This document shows, piece after piece, positions 10,655 through 21,340 of a DNA stretch of 64,000 bases. The position numbers were made by a program, and so were the translations under genes. The notes beneath the pieces are model-generated. The model worked only from the letters and a program-made list of their open reading frames with translations. It did not search any database and was not told where the DNA came from. This stretch comes from Agarophyton chilense. Its lineage: Eukaryota > Rhodophyta > Florideophyceae > Gracilariales > Gracilariaceae. Within the stretch, counting starts at the first letter, position 1; each line of letters begins with the position of its first letter. Where the stretch lies: positions 1,612,001 through 1,676,000 of the forward strand of contig JARGXX010000088.1 of the NCBI GenBank assembly GCA_030374765.1. The letters are read 5' to 3'.

Positions 10655-12226
10655 AGCGTCTTTGGAACACGTGTTGATATGGACTCTTCTCTCTTTGGTT
10701 GTAACGGTAGATCTGAAACACGCCGTACTTGCTTGAAGAAGAGGAAATAGTTCTGTCGGGAGAAGGTCTTCTGTTGGTCGGCAGTTTGTTTCAATCGGTT
10801 GGATTGTGGTGTAGACAGGAGTATTCATCTTTTTTTTATAATGCGTGTGATTTCTTTGTTCGCATTCGATTGCGAAAGGAAAAACTATGTACTAAAAGCA
10901 GCTCGTGTCTATTCAGAATGCCAAAAGCCAAAAGTTCTTCCTCATCAAGAAGGCCAACAACTCAGTTTTTTAATCACTGGAGTAGAATCGGACGCAGTTC
11001 AGCCAGTGTCTACATGAAACATTTTGAAAGAAACCGAATAAGGGTCTTTCAAAGCTATGTACTGCTACGACAGATGTATCAAAGATAAAGAAAGGCAGGC
11101 CTCGGTATCCAATCTCGTCGAGACAGTTCCCTGATCAATGATTAGTACCACCACCATACGAACAGTGATGTACTTTGCACCTGAAGCAAATAGCTCCGAG
11201 TAGCCCACTCCGCATTGCTGTATAGTTTCTTTAGCGACGATACGAGTCCGTGGCATTGTTACACGAGCTGTGTTACTGCGCTTAAGGTCGTAAACACATA
11301 GATGGGGAATAACACGAGAGCATTTTCGTAGCTTCGTAGGCTCGATAACTCTTCTCTGACGAAGTAATCGGGATTTGTACACGAGATTCACTTATCGTTG
11401 TCGTCGGATAGGATTCGTACGATTGTTTCTCGCAAGACATGCTCCAACCGAGACGACTTGCATGTGGTGCCAAGGGGAATCATTACCCCGACTACGGAAC
11501 AATGAATCCACTGGACGAATGAGAACGGTGTATACATTCCGGACCTTAACATTCTCCTTAAGAAAACCTTCTCTACTTGCCATTCCCATCTGCAAAAAAC
11601 GGTGGCCTTCTCCGTTGCATCCATCGTCTGCTTAAATTTGTGGACCATTTCTTTGAGAACGTCCCAGCACAGTCGTGTCCTTTTTTCGTCATTCGAACCC
11701 CGATCAAAAATGTTTGCAAAGGATCTTGTTCAAAGTCATATCCCAAAACAAGAACTCAGCAGTGGGGCCGTTACGAGTCCGCGGTTTGTTTTTCTTCCAT
11801 GCTACATCTTCGAGAACAGGAAATCATTGGTCTTCCTACACTGCCGTCCACCTGCATCAGCTTTCAGTCTTGGGCAAAACAGAGCCGCTTCAAAAGGAAT
11901 GAGACAAAAACAATAAGCATGCAGTTCCGGGGCGACTTTCAAGATCAGATGGCTCACATTCTCGGTGCAACAAGCACACCTCCGTTGGCCTTCCACTCGA
12001 ACAAAGAGGAATCCCCCTGTTTCGGCGATCAAGAAACCTGCAAATGCTCACATTCTTGAACTTTTGCGTCAACCCAACTGACCAATCGATGGCTCGCTTC
12101 ATCGTGCGAACGTGCGAACCAGTACTCTCAACCCGTATCTATGCCGGCTTCAAGACCATTGAGCCTTATCGTACACGTCCAAAAGCCTGTGGCAGTGAGG
12201 GAGGCATCGTCAAGCCACTGGAGATA

Positions 12227-12742
12227 TCAGCCCCATTGTTTTCCAGCTGCTTCACAGACACATTCTTCAGCCCATCCAGCGGTAACAAGCTCTTTCGCTG
12301 AACCTCTATTGTCACTATTTGTGACTTCATTTTGTGCTCTAGTCCATATCTTCTCATCTGCACCCATTACCGCATGTATTTGTGCGCTGAGCCTCCGCTC
12401 CAGAATGTCGGCCGCGATGTGCATACGAGCATCTGGCGGAAGGCTTCGGGAAGATCGACAGAGAAGGGCTTCACAATGAGCGCAACATGTGCAGTTACAT
12501 GTAGTAAACGACTTTCCAGCCGCAAGACGCTCACCCCGAATAAAGACGGGTTCTGTCTCGATTGCCTGTGGGCACCAACCACCAGGGAACGACTCGGACA
12601 TTTTATCACCGCATGCATACTTTGCGCCATACAAACAGTCCGCTTTGGCGGTTGTGAGACGGTATGCGTTGCACTGCATGGGGAAGGAAGCGTGGGCCTC
12701 CTCTCTCAAGGCGGACGCACTCCGAATCGTGAAATAGAACAT
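12227..12742 (-). CDS. candidate unknown protein of the repeat unit (171 codons)
   Basis: Longest protein-like frame of the internal unit on the minus strand. It is repeated at 15,789-16,304 and 19,351-19,866. The product is cysteine-rich in its middle (CNCTCCAHCEALLC around residues 82-95) with an acidic/basic helical second half. I do not recognise a family. A longer but less protein-like plus-strand frame (12,332-12,865) overlaps it, so coding status is doubtful. Confidence 0.2.
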   Translation of the reverse strand: MFYFTIRSASALREEAHASFPMQCNAYRLTTAKADCLYGAKYACGDKMSESFPGGWCPQAIETEPVFIRGERLAAGKSFTTCNCTCCAHCEALLCRSSRSLPPDARMHIAADILERRLSAQIHAVMGADEKIWTRAQNEVTNSDNRGSAKELVTAGWAEECVCEAAGKQWG

Positions 12743-12817
12743 TTGGGAGTAGGCAGTGCCCTTTTTTCGACCGAAAAGATGAGCGAGACAAGCGACACAG
12801 TGGCAACGGCTGCTGAG

Positions 12818-12961
12818 TTGTCGCAGAACCGCAATTGTTATCGATGCTCTGCGACAAAACCATGAAGGAATGCGTTATGACGTCATGGAAGGTTTTGCAA
12901 CTCGCAGTCTACCGCCTTTGTCATCATTTGCGAAACAAACAAGGTAGACTGCGAGTTGCAA
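12818..12961. repeat. cluster of three inverted repeats (hairpins), unit 1
   Basis: Three stem-forming repeats lie in series. First, 10-bp perfect arms at 12,818-12,827 and 12,848-12,857. Second, an imperfect AAAACC-ATGA / TCATGG-AAGGTTTT pair at about 12,856-12,896 that encloses the palindrome ATGACGTCAT (12,877-12,886). Third, 19-bp perfect arms at 12,895-12,913 and 12,943-12,961 with a 29-base loop. The stems nearly abut one another. The function is unknown. A replication or recombination origin, a structured RNA or a fold-back remnant are all possible. Confidence 0.75.
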
Positions 12962-13545
12962 CAAAGGGCTTTCGAGCAAAGCAAAGTCCGGCTTGCGCTG
13001 GAGCTCTTCGGAAATGCTTCACCATCACAGCTCAAATAGAGCGGCATCAAGTTTGTCCTCTCGTCGTGGGTAGTATTGCGACGCTTCACCTTCCTCGGAA
13101 CTCTTAAAATGAACCGCGGCATTGACGAATCTGGCCACAAGCGGCGTTGGGCCGCTGGTTTGATGGTGAGATTGACCCCGTAATCGGCAAAAAGTGAACC
13201 CTGCCTCAAACCTCAACGGCCAGAAGGATGTTGCGTGACAATCAATGAGCCGATCCAGAAGAAAAATTCACAAACATACACTGGCATATCGTCAGAGATC
13301 TTCGAAGCGATAGGCAATCTATTACTATTAGACAAAAACAAAAATGTGCAGAGGAGGCATTCCGTTGTTGCTGAAACAGTGCTTTACTGAACAAAGGTGA
13401 ATTCTGAGCGTTCTTCATTGAAAACTGTAATTTGTACTTGAAATAGGTACCTCAGATAGGAACAAGAATGTACATGAAAGCCAAAGCCACATTGGAGGTG
13501 CATCTCTTTCACAGGCGATCACCAGCTTTCCATGATCATCCGTGA

Positions 13546-14216
13546 TTGCTCAGAGGTTCCAGTGCCGATCGATCGTGCATCGCGATTCGCATGAGAAGAA
13601 CAGAGAAAAAGCGGTGGTCAGTAGGAAGGTCGGCTGATTGCATCGCTGAGGAAACGCTCGCGTGAAAGGGAAAGAACAACTTACCCAGGGAATTTTTACA
13701 ACCCGACGGCCGTGGGGACCGCCGGGAAGACCACTGAAGGCCTTGCTTTTCACAACCTGGATTGGACGACCTGAAGAAGGGCAGCCACAGGGGAAAATTT
13801 CACAACCCGAGGACCTCGGCAGGCGACGGGGAAGACCACTGAAGACCCTCGATTTTACAACCTGTGACGGAAAAGGAAGGGAGGCTCGAGCAGGACAGAG
13901 ACGACAGTATTTATACGAAACCGAGGAGCATTCGGAAGAGACTGAATGCAACAGAAGGCCGACACCAGTCTGCTCTCCAACGACTGTGATGATGTACGAT
14001 GTTGAATTGGGAAAACGGCGTTGGTCTGTCATGTGTCGTGTCAGCATCTGGTTCACAGGAAGGAGATAGAATCGTGATGCTGAGTGTGGAGAGGGTTTTG
14101 ATTAGATTGAGTCAAACGTGGGGGAATTGTTTATGCAACTGACATTTACAAACAATGTTATGCATCAAACATGCTCGGAGCTGATTCCGTTAGCGAATTG
14201 GATGGTTCTCACTGTT
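13546..14216 (+). repeat. R segment copy 2
   Basis: Identical to copy 1 as read. Flanked by the end of internal unit 1 (ATCCGTGA) and the start of internal unit 2 (AGCGTCTTTGG). Confidence 0.9.
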
Positions 14217-15788
14217 AGCGTCTTTGGAACACGTGTTGATATGGACTCTTCTCTCTTTGGTTGTAACGGTAGATCTGAAACACGCCGTACTTGCTTGAAG
14301 AAGAGGAAATAGTTCTGTCGGGAGAAGGTCTTCTGTTGGTCGGCAGTTTGTTTCAATCGGTTGGATTGTGGTGTAGACAGGAGTATTCATCTTTTTTTTA
14401 TAATGCGTGTGATTTCTTTGTTCGCATTCGATTGCGAAAGGAAAAACTATGTACTAAAAGCAGCTCGTGTCTATTCAGAATGCCAAAAGCCAAAAGTTCT
14501 TCCTCATCAAGAAGGCCAACAACTCAGTTTTTTAATCACTGGAGTAGAATCGGACGCAGTTCAGCCAGTGTCTACATGAAACATTTTGAAAGAAACCGAA
14601 TAAGGGTCTTTCAAAGCTATGTACTGCTACGACAGATGTATCAAAGATAAAGAAAGGCAGGCCTCGGTATCCAATCTCGTCGAGACAGTTCCCTGATCAA
14701 TGATTAGTACCACCACCATACGAACAGTGATGTACTTTGCACCTGAAGCAAATAGCTCCGAGTAGCCCACTCCGCATTGCTGTATAGTTTCTTTAGCGAC
14801 GATACGAGTCCGTGGCATTGTTACACGAGCTGTGTTACTGCGCTTAAGGTCGTAAACACATAGATGGGGAATAACACGAGAGCATTTTCGTAGCTTCGTA
14901 GGCTCGATAACTCTTCTCTGACGAAGTAATCGGGATTTGTACACGAGATTCACTTATCGTTGTCGTCGGATAGGATTCGTACGATTGTTTCTCGCAAGAC
15001 ATGCTCCAACCGAGACGACTTGCATGTGGTGCCAAGGGGAATCATTACCCCGACTACGGAACAATGAATCCACTGGACGAATGAGAACGGTGTATACATT
15101 CCGGACCTTAACATTCTCCTTAAGAAAACCTTCTCTACTTGCCATTCCCATCTGCAAAAAACGGTGGCCTTCTCCGTTGCATCCATCGTCTGCTTAAATT
15201 TGTGGACCATTTCTTTGAGAACGTCCCAGCACAGTCGTGTCCTTTTTTCGTCATTCGAACCCCGATCAAAAATGTTTGCAAAGGATCTTGTTCAAAGTCA
15301 TATCCCAAAACAAGAACTCAGCAGTGGGGCCGTTACGAGTCCGCGGTTTGTTTTTCTTCCATGCTACATCTTCGAGAACAGGAAATCATTGGTCTTCCTA
15401 CACTGCCGTCCACCTGCATCAGCTTTCAGTCTTGGGCAAAACAGAGCCGCTTCAAAAGGAATGAGACAAAAACAATAAGCATGCAGTTCCGGGGCGACTT
15501 TCAAGATCAGATGGCTCACATTCTCGGTGCAACAAGCACACCTCCGTTGGCCTTCCACTCGAACAAAGAGGAATCCCCCTGTTTCGGCGATCAAGAAACC
15601 TGCAAATGCTCACATTCTTGAACTTTTGCGTCAACCCAACTGACCAATCGATGGCTCGCTTCATCGTGCGAACGTGCGAACCAGTACTCTCAACCCGTAT
15701 CTATGCCGGCTTCAAGACCATTGAGCCTTATCGTACACGTCCAAAAGCCTGTGGCAGTGAGGGAGGCATCGTCAAGCCACTGGAGATA

Positions 15789-16304
15789 TCAGCCCCATTG
15801 TTTTCCAGCTGCTTCACAGACACATTCTTCAGCCCATCCAGCGGTAACAAGCTCTTTCGCTGAACCTCTATTGTCACTATTTGTGACTTCATTTTGTGCT
15901 CTAGTCCATATCTTCTCATCTGCACCCATTACCGCATGTATTTGTGCGCTGAGCCTCCGCTCCAGAATGTCGGCCGCGATGTGCATACGAGCATCTGGCG
16001 GAAGGCTTCGGGAAGATCGACAGAGAAGGGCTTCACAATGAGCGCAACATGTGCAGTTACATGTAGTAAACGACTTTCCAGCCGCAAGACGCTCACCCCG
16101 AATAAAGACGGGTTCTGTCTCGATTGCCTGTGGGCACCAACCACCAGGGAACGACTCGGACATTTTATCACCGCATGCATACTTTGCGCCATACAAACAG
16201 TCCGCTTTGGCGGTTGTGAGACGGTATGCGTTGCACTGCATGGGGAAGGAAGCGTGGGCCTCCTCTCTCAAGGCGGACGCACTCCGAATCGTGAAATAGA
16301 ACAT
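15789..16304 (-). CDS. candidate unknown protein of repeat unit, copy 2
   Basis: Identical second copy of the frame described at 12,227-12,742. Same doubt about coding status. Confidence 0.2.
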   Translation of the reverse strand: MFYFTIRSASALREEAHASFPMQCNAYRLTTAKADCLYGAKYACGDKMSESFPGGWCPQAIETEPVFIRGERLAAGKSFTTCNCTCCAHCEALLCRSSRSLPPDARMHIAADILERRLSAQIHAVMGADEKIWTRAQNEVTNSDNRGSAKELVTAGWAEECVCEAAGKQWG

Positions 16305-16379
16305 TTGGGAGTAGGCAGTGCCCTTTTTTCGACCGAAAAGATGAGCGAGACAAGCGACACAGTGGCAACGGCTGCTGAG

Positions 16380-16523
16380 TTGTCGCAGAACCGCAATTGT
16401 TATCGATGCTCTGCGACAAAACCATGAAGGAATGCGTTATGACGTCATGGAAGGTTTTGCAACTCGCAGTCTACCGCCTTTGTCATCATTTGCGAAACAA
16501 ACAAGGTAGACTGCGAGTTGCAA
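16380..16523. repeat. three-hairpin cluster, unit 2
   Basis: Copy of the 12,818-12,961 cluster displaced by 3,562 bases. The 19-bp arms are at 16,457-16,475 and 16,505-16,523. Confidence 0.75.
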
Positions 16524-17107
16524 CAAAGGGCTTTCGAGCAAAGCAAAGTCCGGCTTGCGCTGGAGCTCTTCGGAAATGCTTCACCATCACAGCTCAAATA
16601 GAGCGGCATCAAGTTTGTCCTCTCGTCGTGGGTAGTATTGCGACGCTTCACCTTCCTCGGAACTCTTAAAATGAACCGCGGCATTGACGAATCTGGCCAC
16701 AAGCGGCGTTGGGCCGCTGGTTTGATGGTGAGATTGACCCCGTAATCGGCAAAAAGTGAACCCTGCCTCAAACCTCAACGGCCAGAAGGATGTTGCGTGA
16801 CAATCAATGAGCCGATCCAGAAGAAAAATTCACAAACATACACTGGCATATCGTCAGAGATCTTCGAAGCGATAGGCAATCTATTACTATTAGACAAAAA
16901 CAAAAATGTGCAGAGGAGGCATTCCGTTGTTGCTGAAACAGTGCTTTACTGAACAAAGGTGAATTCTGAGCGTTCTTCATTGAAAACTGTAATTTGTACT
17001 TGAAATAGGTACCTCAGATAGGAACAAGAATGTACATGAAAGCCAAAGCCACATTGGAGGTGCATCTCTTTCACAGGCGATCACCAGCTTTCCATGATCA
17101 TCCGTGA

Positions 17108-17778
17108 TTGCTCAGAGGTTCCAGTGCCGATCGATCGTGCATCGCGATTCGCATGAGAAGAACAGAGAAAAAGCGGTGGTCAGTAGGAAGGTCGGCTGAT
17201 TGCATCGCTGAGGAAACGCTCGCGTGAAAGGGAAAGAACAACTTACCCAGGGAATTTTTACAACCCGACGGCCGTGGGGACCGCCGGGAAGACCACTGAA
17301 GGCCTTGCTTTTCACAACCTGGATTGGACGACCTGAAGAAGGGCAGCCACAGGGGAAAATTTCACAACCCGAGGACCTCGGCAGGCGACGGGGAAGACCA
17401 CTGAAGACCCTCGATTTTACAACCTGTGACGGAAAAGGAAGGGAGGCTCGAGCAGGACAGAGACGACAGTATTTATACGAAACCGAGGAGCATTCGGAAG
17501 AGACTGAATGCAACAGAAGGCCGACACCAGTCTGCTCTCCAACGACTGTGATGATGTACGATGTTGAATTGGGAAAACGGCGTTGGTCTGTCATGTGTCG
17601 TGTCAGCATCTGGTTCACAGGAAGGAGATAGAATCGTGATGCTGAGTGTGGAGAGGGTTTTGATTAGATTGAGTCAAACGTGGGGGAATTGTTTATGCAA
17701 CTGACATTTACAAACAATGTTATGCATCAAACATGCTCGGAGCTGATTCCGTTAGCGAATTGGATGGTTCTCACTGTT
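17108..17778 (+). repeat. R segment copy 3
   Basis: Identical to copies 1 and 2 as read, with the same internal junctions on both sides. Confidence 0.9.
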
Positions 17779-19350
17779 AGCGTCTTTGGAACACGTGTTG
17801 ATATGGACTCTTCTCTCTTTGGTTGTAACGGTAGATCTGAAACACGCCGTACTTGCTTGAAGAAGAGGAAATAGTTCTGTCGGGAGAAGGTCTTCTGTTG
17901 GTCGGCAGTTTGTTTCAATCGGTTGGATTGTGGTGTAGACAGGAGTATTCATCTTTTTTTTATAATGCGTGTGATTTCTTTGTTCGCATTCGATTGCGAA
18001 AGGAAAAACTATGTACTAAAAGCAGCTCGTGTCTATTCAGAATGCCAAAAGCCAAAAGTTCTTCCTCATCAAGAAGGCCAACAACTCAGTTTTTTAATCA
18101 CTGGAGTAGAATCGGACGCAGTTCAGCCAGTGTCTACATGAAACATTTTGAAAGAAACCGAATAAGGGTCTTTCAAAGCTATGTACTGCTACGACAGATG
18201 TATCAAAGATAAAGAAAGGCAGGCCTCGGTATCCAATCTCGTCGAGACAGTTCCCTGATCAATGATTAGTACCACCACCATACGAACAGTGATGTACTTT
18301 GCACCTGAAGCAAATAGCTCCGAGTAGCCCACTCCGCATTGCTGTATAGTTTCTTTAGCGACGATACGAGTCCGTGGCATTGTTACACGAGCTGTGTTAC
18401 TGCGCTTAAGGTCGTAAACACATAGATGGGGAATAACACGAGAGCATTTTCGTAGCTTCGTAGGCTCGATAACTCTTCTCTGACGAAGTAATCGGGATTT
18501 GTACACGAGATTCACTTATCGTTGTCGTCGGATAGGATTCGTACGATTGTTTCTCGCAAGACATGCTCCAACCGAGACGACTTGCATGTGGTGCCAAGGG
18601 GAATCATTACCCCGACTACGGAACAATGAATCCACTGGACGAATGAGAACGGTGTATACATTCCGGACCTTAACATTCTCCTTAAGAAAACCTTCTCTAC
18701 TTGCCATTCCCATCTGCAAAAAACGGTGGCCTTCTCCGTTGCATCCATCGTCTGCTTAAATTTGTGGACCATTTCTTTGAGAACGTCCCAGCACAGTCGT
18801 GTCCTTTTTTCGTCATTCGAACCCCGATCAAAAATGTTTGCAAAGGATCTTGTTCAAAGTCATATCCCAAAACAAGAACTCAGCAGTGGGGCCGTTACGA
18901 GTCCGCGGTTTGTTTTTCTTCCATGCTACATCTTCGAGAACAGGAAATCATTGGTCTTCCTACACTGCCGTCCACCTGCATCAGCTTTCAGTCTTGGGCA
19001 AAACAGAGCCGCTTCAAAAGGAATGAGACAAAAACAATAAGCATGCAGTTCCGGGGCGACTTTCAAGATCAGATGGCTCACATTCTCGGTGCAACAAGCA
19101 CACCTCCGTTGGCCTTCCACTCGAACAAAGAGGAATCCCCCTGTTTCGGCGATCAAGAAACCTGCAAATGCTCACATTCTTGAACTTTTGCGTCAACCCA
19201 ACTGACCAATCGATGGCTCGCTTCATCGTGCGAACGTGCGAACCAGTACTCTCAACCCGTATCTATGCCGGCTTCAAGACCATTGAGCCTTATCGTACAC
19301 GTCCAAAAGCCTGTGGCAGTGAGGGAGGCATCGTCAAGCCACTGGAGATA

Positions 19351-19866
19351 TCAGCCCCATTGTTTTCCAGCTGCTTCACAGACACATTCTTCAGCCCATC
19401 CAGCGGTAACAAGCTCTTTCGCTGAACCTCTATTGTCACTATTTGTGACTTCATTTTGTGCTCTAGTCCATATCTTCTCATCTGCACCCATTACCGCATG
19501 TATTTGTGCGCTGAGCCTCCGCTCCAGAATGTCGGCCGCGATGTGCATACGAGCATCTGGCGGAAGGCTTCGGGAAGATCGACAGAGAAGGGCTTCACAA
19601 TGAGCGCAACATGTGCAGTTACATGTAGTAAACGACTTTCCAGCCGCAAGACGCTCACCCCGAATAAAGACGGGTTCTGTCTCGATTGCCTGTGGGCACC
19701 AACCACCAGGGAACGACTCGGACATTTTATCACCGCATGCATACTTTGCGCCATACAAACAGTCCGCTTTGGCGGTTGTGAGACGGTATGCGTTGCACTG
19801 CATGGGGAAGGAAGCGTGGGCCTCCTCTCTCAAGGCGGACGCACTCCGAATCGTGAAATAGAACAT
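19351..19866 (-). CDS. candidate unknown protein of repeat unit, copy 3
   Basis: Identical third copy of the frame described at 12,227-12,742. Same doubt about coding status. Confidence 0.2.
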   Translation of the reverse strand: MFYFTIRSASALREEAHASFPMQCNAYRLTTAKADCLYGAKYACGDKMSESFPGGWCPQAIETEPVFIRGERLAAGKSFTTCNCTCCAHCEALLCRSSRSLPPDARMHIAADILERRLSAQIHAVMGADEKIWTRAQNEVTNSDNRGSAKELVTAGWAEECVCEAAGKQWG

Positions 19867-19941
19867 TTGGGAGTAGGCAGTGCCCTTTTTTCGACCGAAA
19901 AGATGAGCGAGACAAGCGACACAGTGGCAACGGCTGCTGAG

Positions 19942-20085
19942 TTGTCGCAGAACCGCAATTGTTATCGATGCTCTGCGACAAAACCATGAAGGAATGCGTT
20001 ATGACGTCATGGAAGGTTTTGCAACTCGCAGTCTACCGCCTTTGTCATCATTTGCGAAACAAACAAGGTAGACTGCGAGTTGCAA
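19942..20085. repeat. three-hairpin cluster, unit 3
   Basis: Copy of the 12,818-12,961 cluster displaced by 7,124 bases. The 19-bp arms are at 20,019-20,037 and 20,067-20,085. Confidence 0.75.
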
Positions 20086-20669
20086 CAAAGGGCTTTCGAG
20101 CAAAGCAAAGTCCGGCTTGCGCTGGAGCTCTTCGGAAATGCTTCACCATCACAGCTCAAATAGAGCGGCATCAAGTTTGTCCTCTCGTCGTGGGTAGTAT
20201 TGCGACGCTTCACCTTCCTCGGAACTCTTAAAATGAACCGCGGCATTGACGAATCTGGCCACAAGCGGCGTTGGGCCGCTGGTTTGATGGTGAGATTGAC
20301 CCCGTAATCGGCAAAAAGTGAACCCTGCCTCAAACCTCAACGGCCAGAAGGATGTTGCGTGACAATCAATGAGCCGATCCAGAAGAAAAATTCACAAACA
20401 TACACTGGCATATCGTCAGAGATCTTCGAAGCGATAGGCAATCTATTACTATTAGACAAAAACAAAAATGTGCAGAGGAGGCATTCCGTTGTTGCTGAAA
20501 CAGTGCTTTACTGAACAAAGGTGAATTCTGAGCGTTCTTCATTGAAAACTGTAATTTGTACTTGAAATAGGTACCTCAGATAGGAACAAGAATGTACATG
20601 AAAGCCAAAGCCACATTGGAGGTGCATCTCTTTCACAGGCGATCACCAGCTTTCCATGATCATCCGTGA

Positions 20670-21340
20670 TTGCTCAGAGGTTCCAGTGCCGATCGATCGT
20701 GCATCGCGATTCGCATGAGAAGAACAGAGAAAAAGCGGTGGTCAGTAGGAAGGTCGGCTGATTGCATCGCTGAGGAAACGCTCGCGTGAAAGGGAAAGAA
20801 CAACTTACCCAGGGAATTTTTACAACCCGACGGCCGTGGGGACCGCCGGGAAGACCACTGAAGGCCTTGCTTTTCACAACCTGGATTGGACGACCTGAAG
20901 AAGGGCAGCCACAGGGGAAAATTTCACAACCCGAGGACCTCGGCAGGCGACGGGGAAGACCACTGAAGACCCTCGATTTTACAACCTGTGACGGAAAAGG
21001 AAGGGAGGCTCGAGCAGGACAGAGACGACAGTATTTATACGAAACCGAGGAGCATTCGGAAGAGACTGAATGCAACAGAAGGCCGACACCAGTCTGCTCT
21101 CCAACGACTGTGATGATGTACGATGTTGAATTGGGAAAACGGCGTTGGTCTGTCATGTGTCGTGTCAGCATCTGGTTCACAGGAAGGAGATAGAATCGTG
21201 ATGCTGAGTGTGGAGAGGGTTTTGATTAGATTGAGTCAAACGTGGGGGAATTGTTTATGCAACTGACATTTACAAACAATGTTATGCATCAAACATGCTC
21301 GGAGCTGATTCCGTTAGCGAATTGGATGGTTCTCACTGTT
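20670..21340 (+). repeat. R segment copy 4 (right end of array)
   Basis: Identical to the other copies up to ...CTCACTGTT, then passes into unrelated DNA (GGTATCTCTGG) instead of the internal unit. This junction sets the right boundary of R and of the array. Confidence 0.9.

Larger units (their letters stand above)
10655..13545. repeat. internal unit 1 of the tandem array (2,891 bp)
   Basis: No polymerase, integrase, transposase, Rep or capsid motif could be recognised in any of six frames. Several medium reading frames exist on both strands. The most protein-like is the minus-strand frame at 12,227-12,742, entered separately. A three-hairpin cluster lies at 12,818-12,961. If the array is an LTR-type element this is a non-autonomous one. 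If it is an integrated circular element this is its unique part. Confidence 0.85.
14217..17107. repeat. internal unit 2 of the tandem array
   Basis: Same content as internal unit 1 with no difference seen. The hairpin cluster is at 16,380-16,523. Confidence 0.85.
17779..20669. repeat. internal unit 3 of the tandem array
   Basis: Same content as internal unit 1 with no difference seen. The hairpin cluster is at 19,942-20,085. Confidence 0.85.
9984..21340. repeat. tandem array: three copies of a 3,562-bp unit plus a terminal 671-bp copy
   Basis: The sequence has the form R-int-R-int-R-int-R. R copies start at 9,984, 13,546, 17,108 and 20,670, exactly 3,562 apart. The R segment ends at a point where the last copy (21,340) passes into unrelated DNA. 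The left flank, the internal junction and the right flank all differ immediately outside R, which fixes R at about 671 bp. All three units are identical in every stretch I compared. The outer geometry is that of an LTR element multiplied by recombination between its repeats, or of a circular element integrated repeatedly into a resident R. R begins TTGCTCAG and ends CTCACTGTT, so TG...CA ends are possible, but no target duplication, primer site or polypurine tract is evident and no polymerase is encoded. Confidence 0.95.

Noticed and set aside
11577-12865. Plus-strand 160- and 177-codon frames of the internal unit
   Set aside because: No recognisable domain, overlapped by equally long minus-strand frames, and with cysteine/serine-heavy composition typical of random translation.
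9984-21340. CRISPR-like reading of the regular repeats
   Set aside because: Repeat units are thousands of bases long with identical rather than variable intervening DNA. The context is a eukaryotic nuclear genome.
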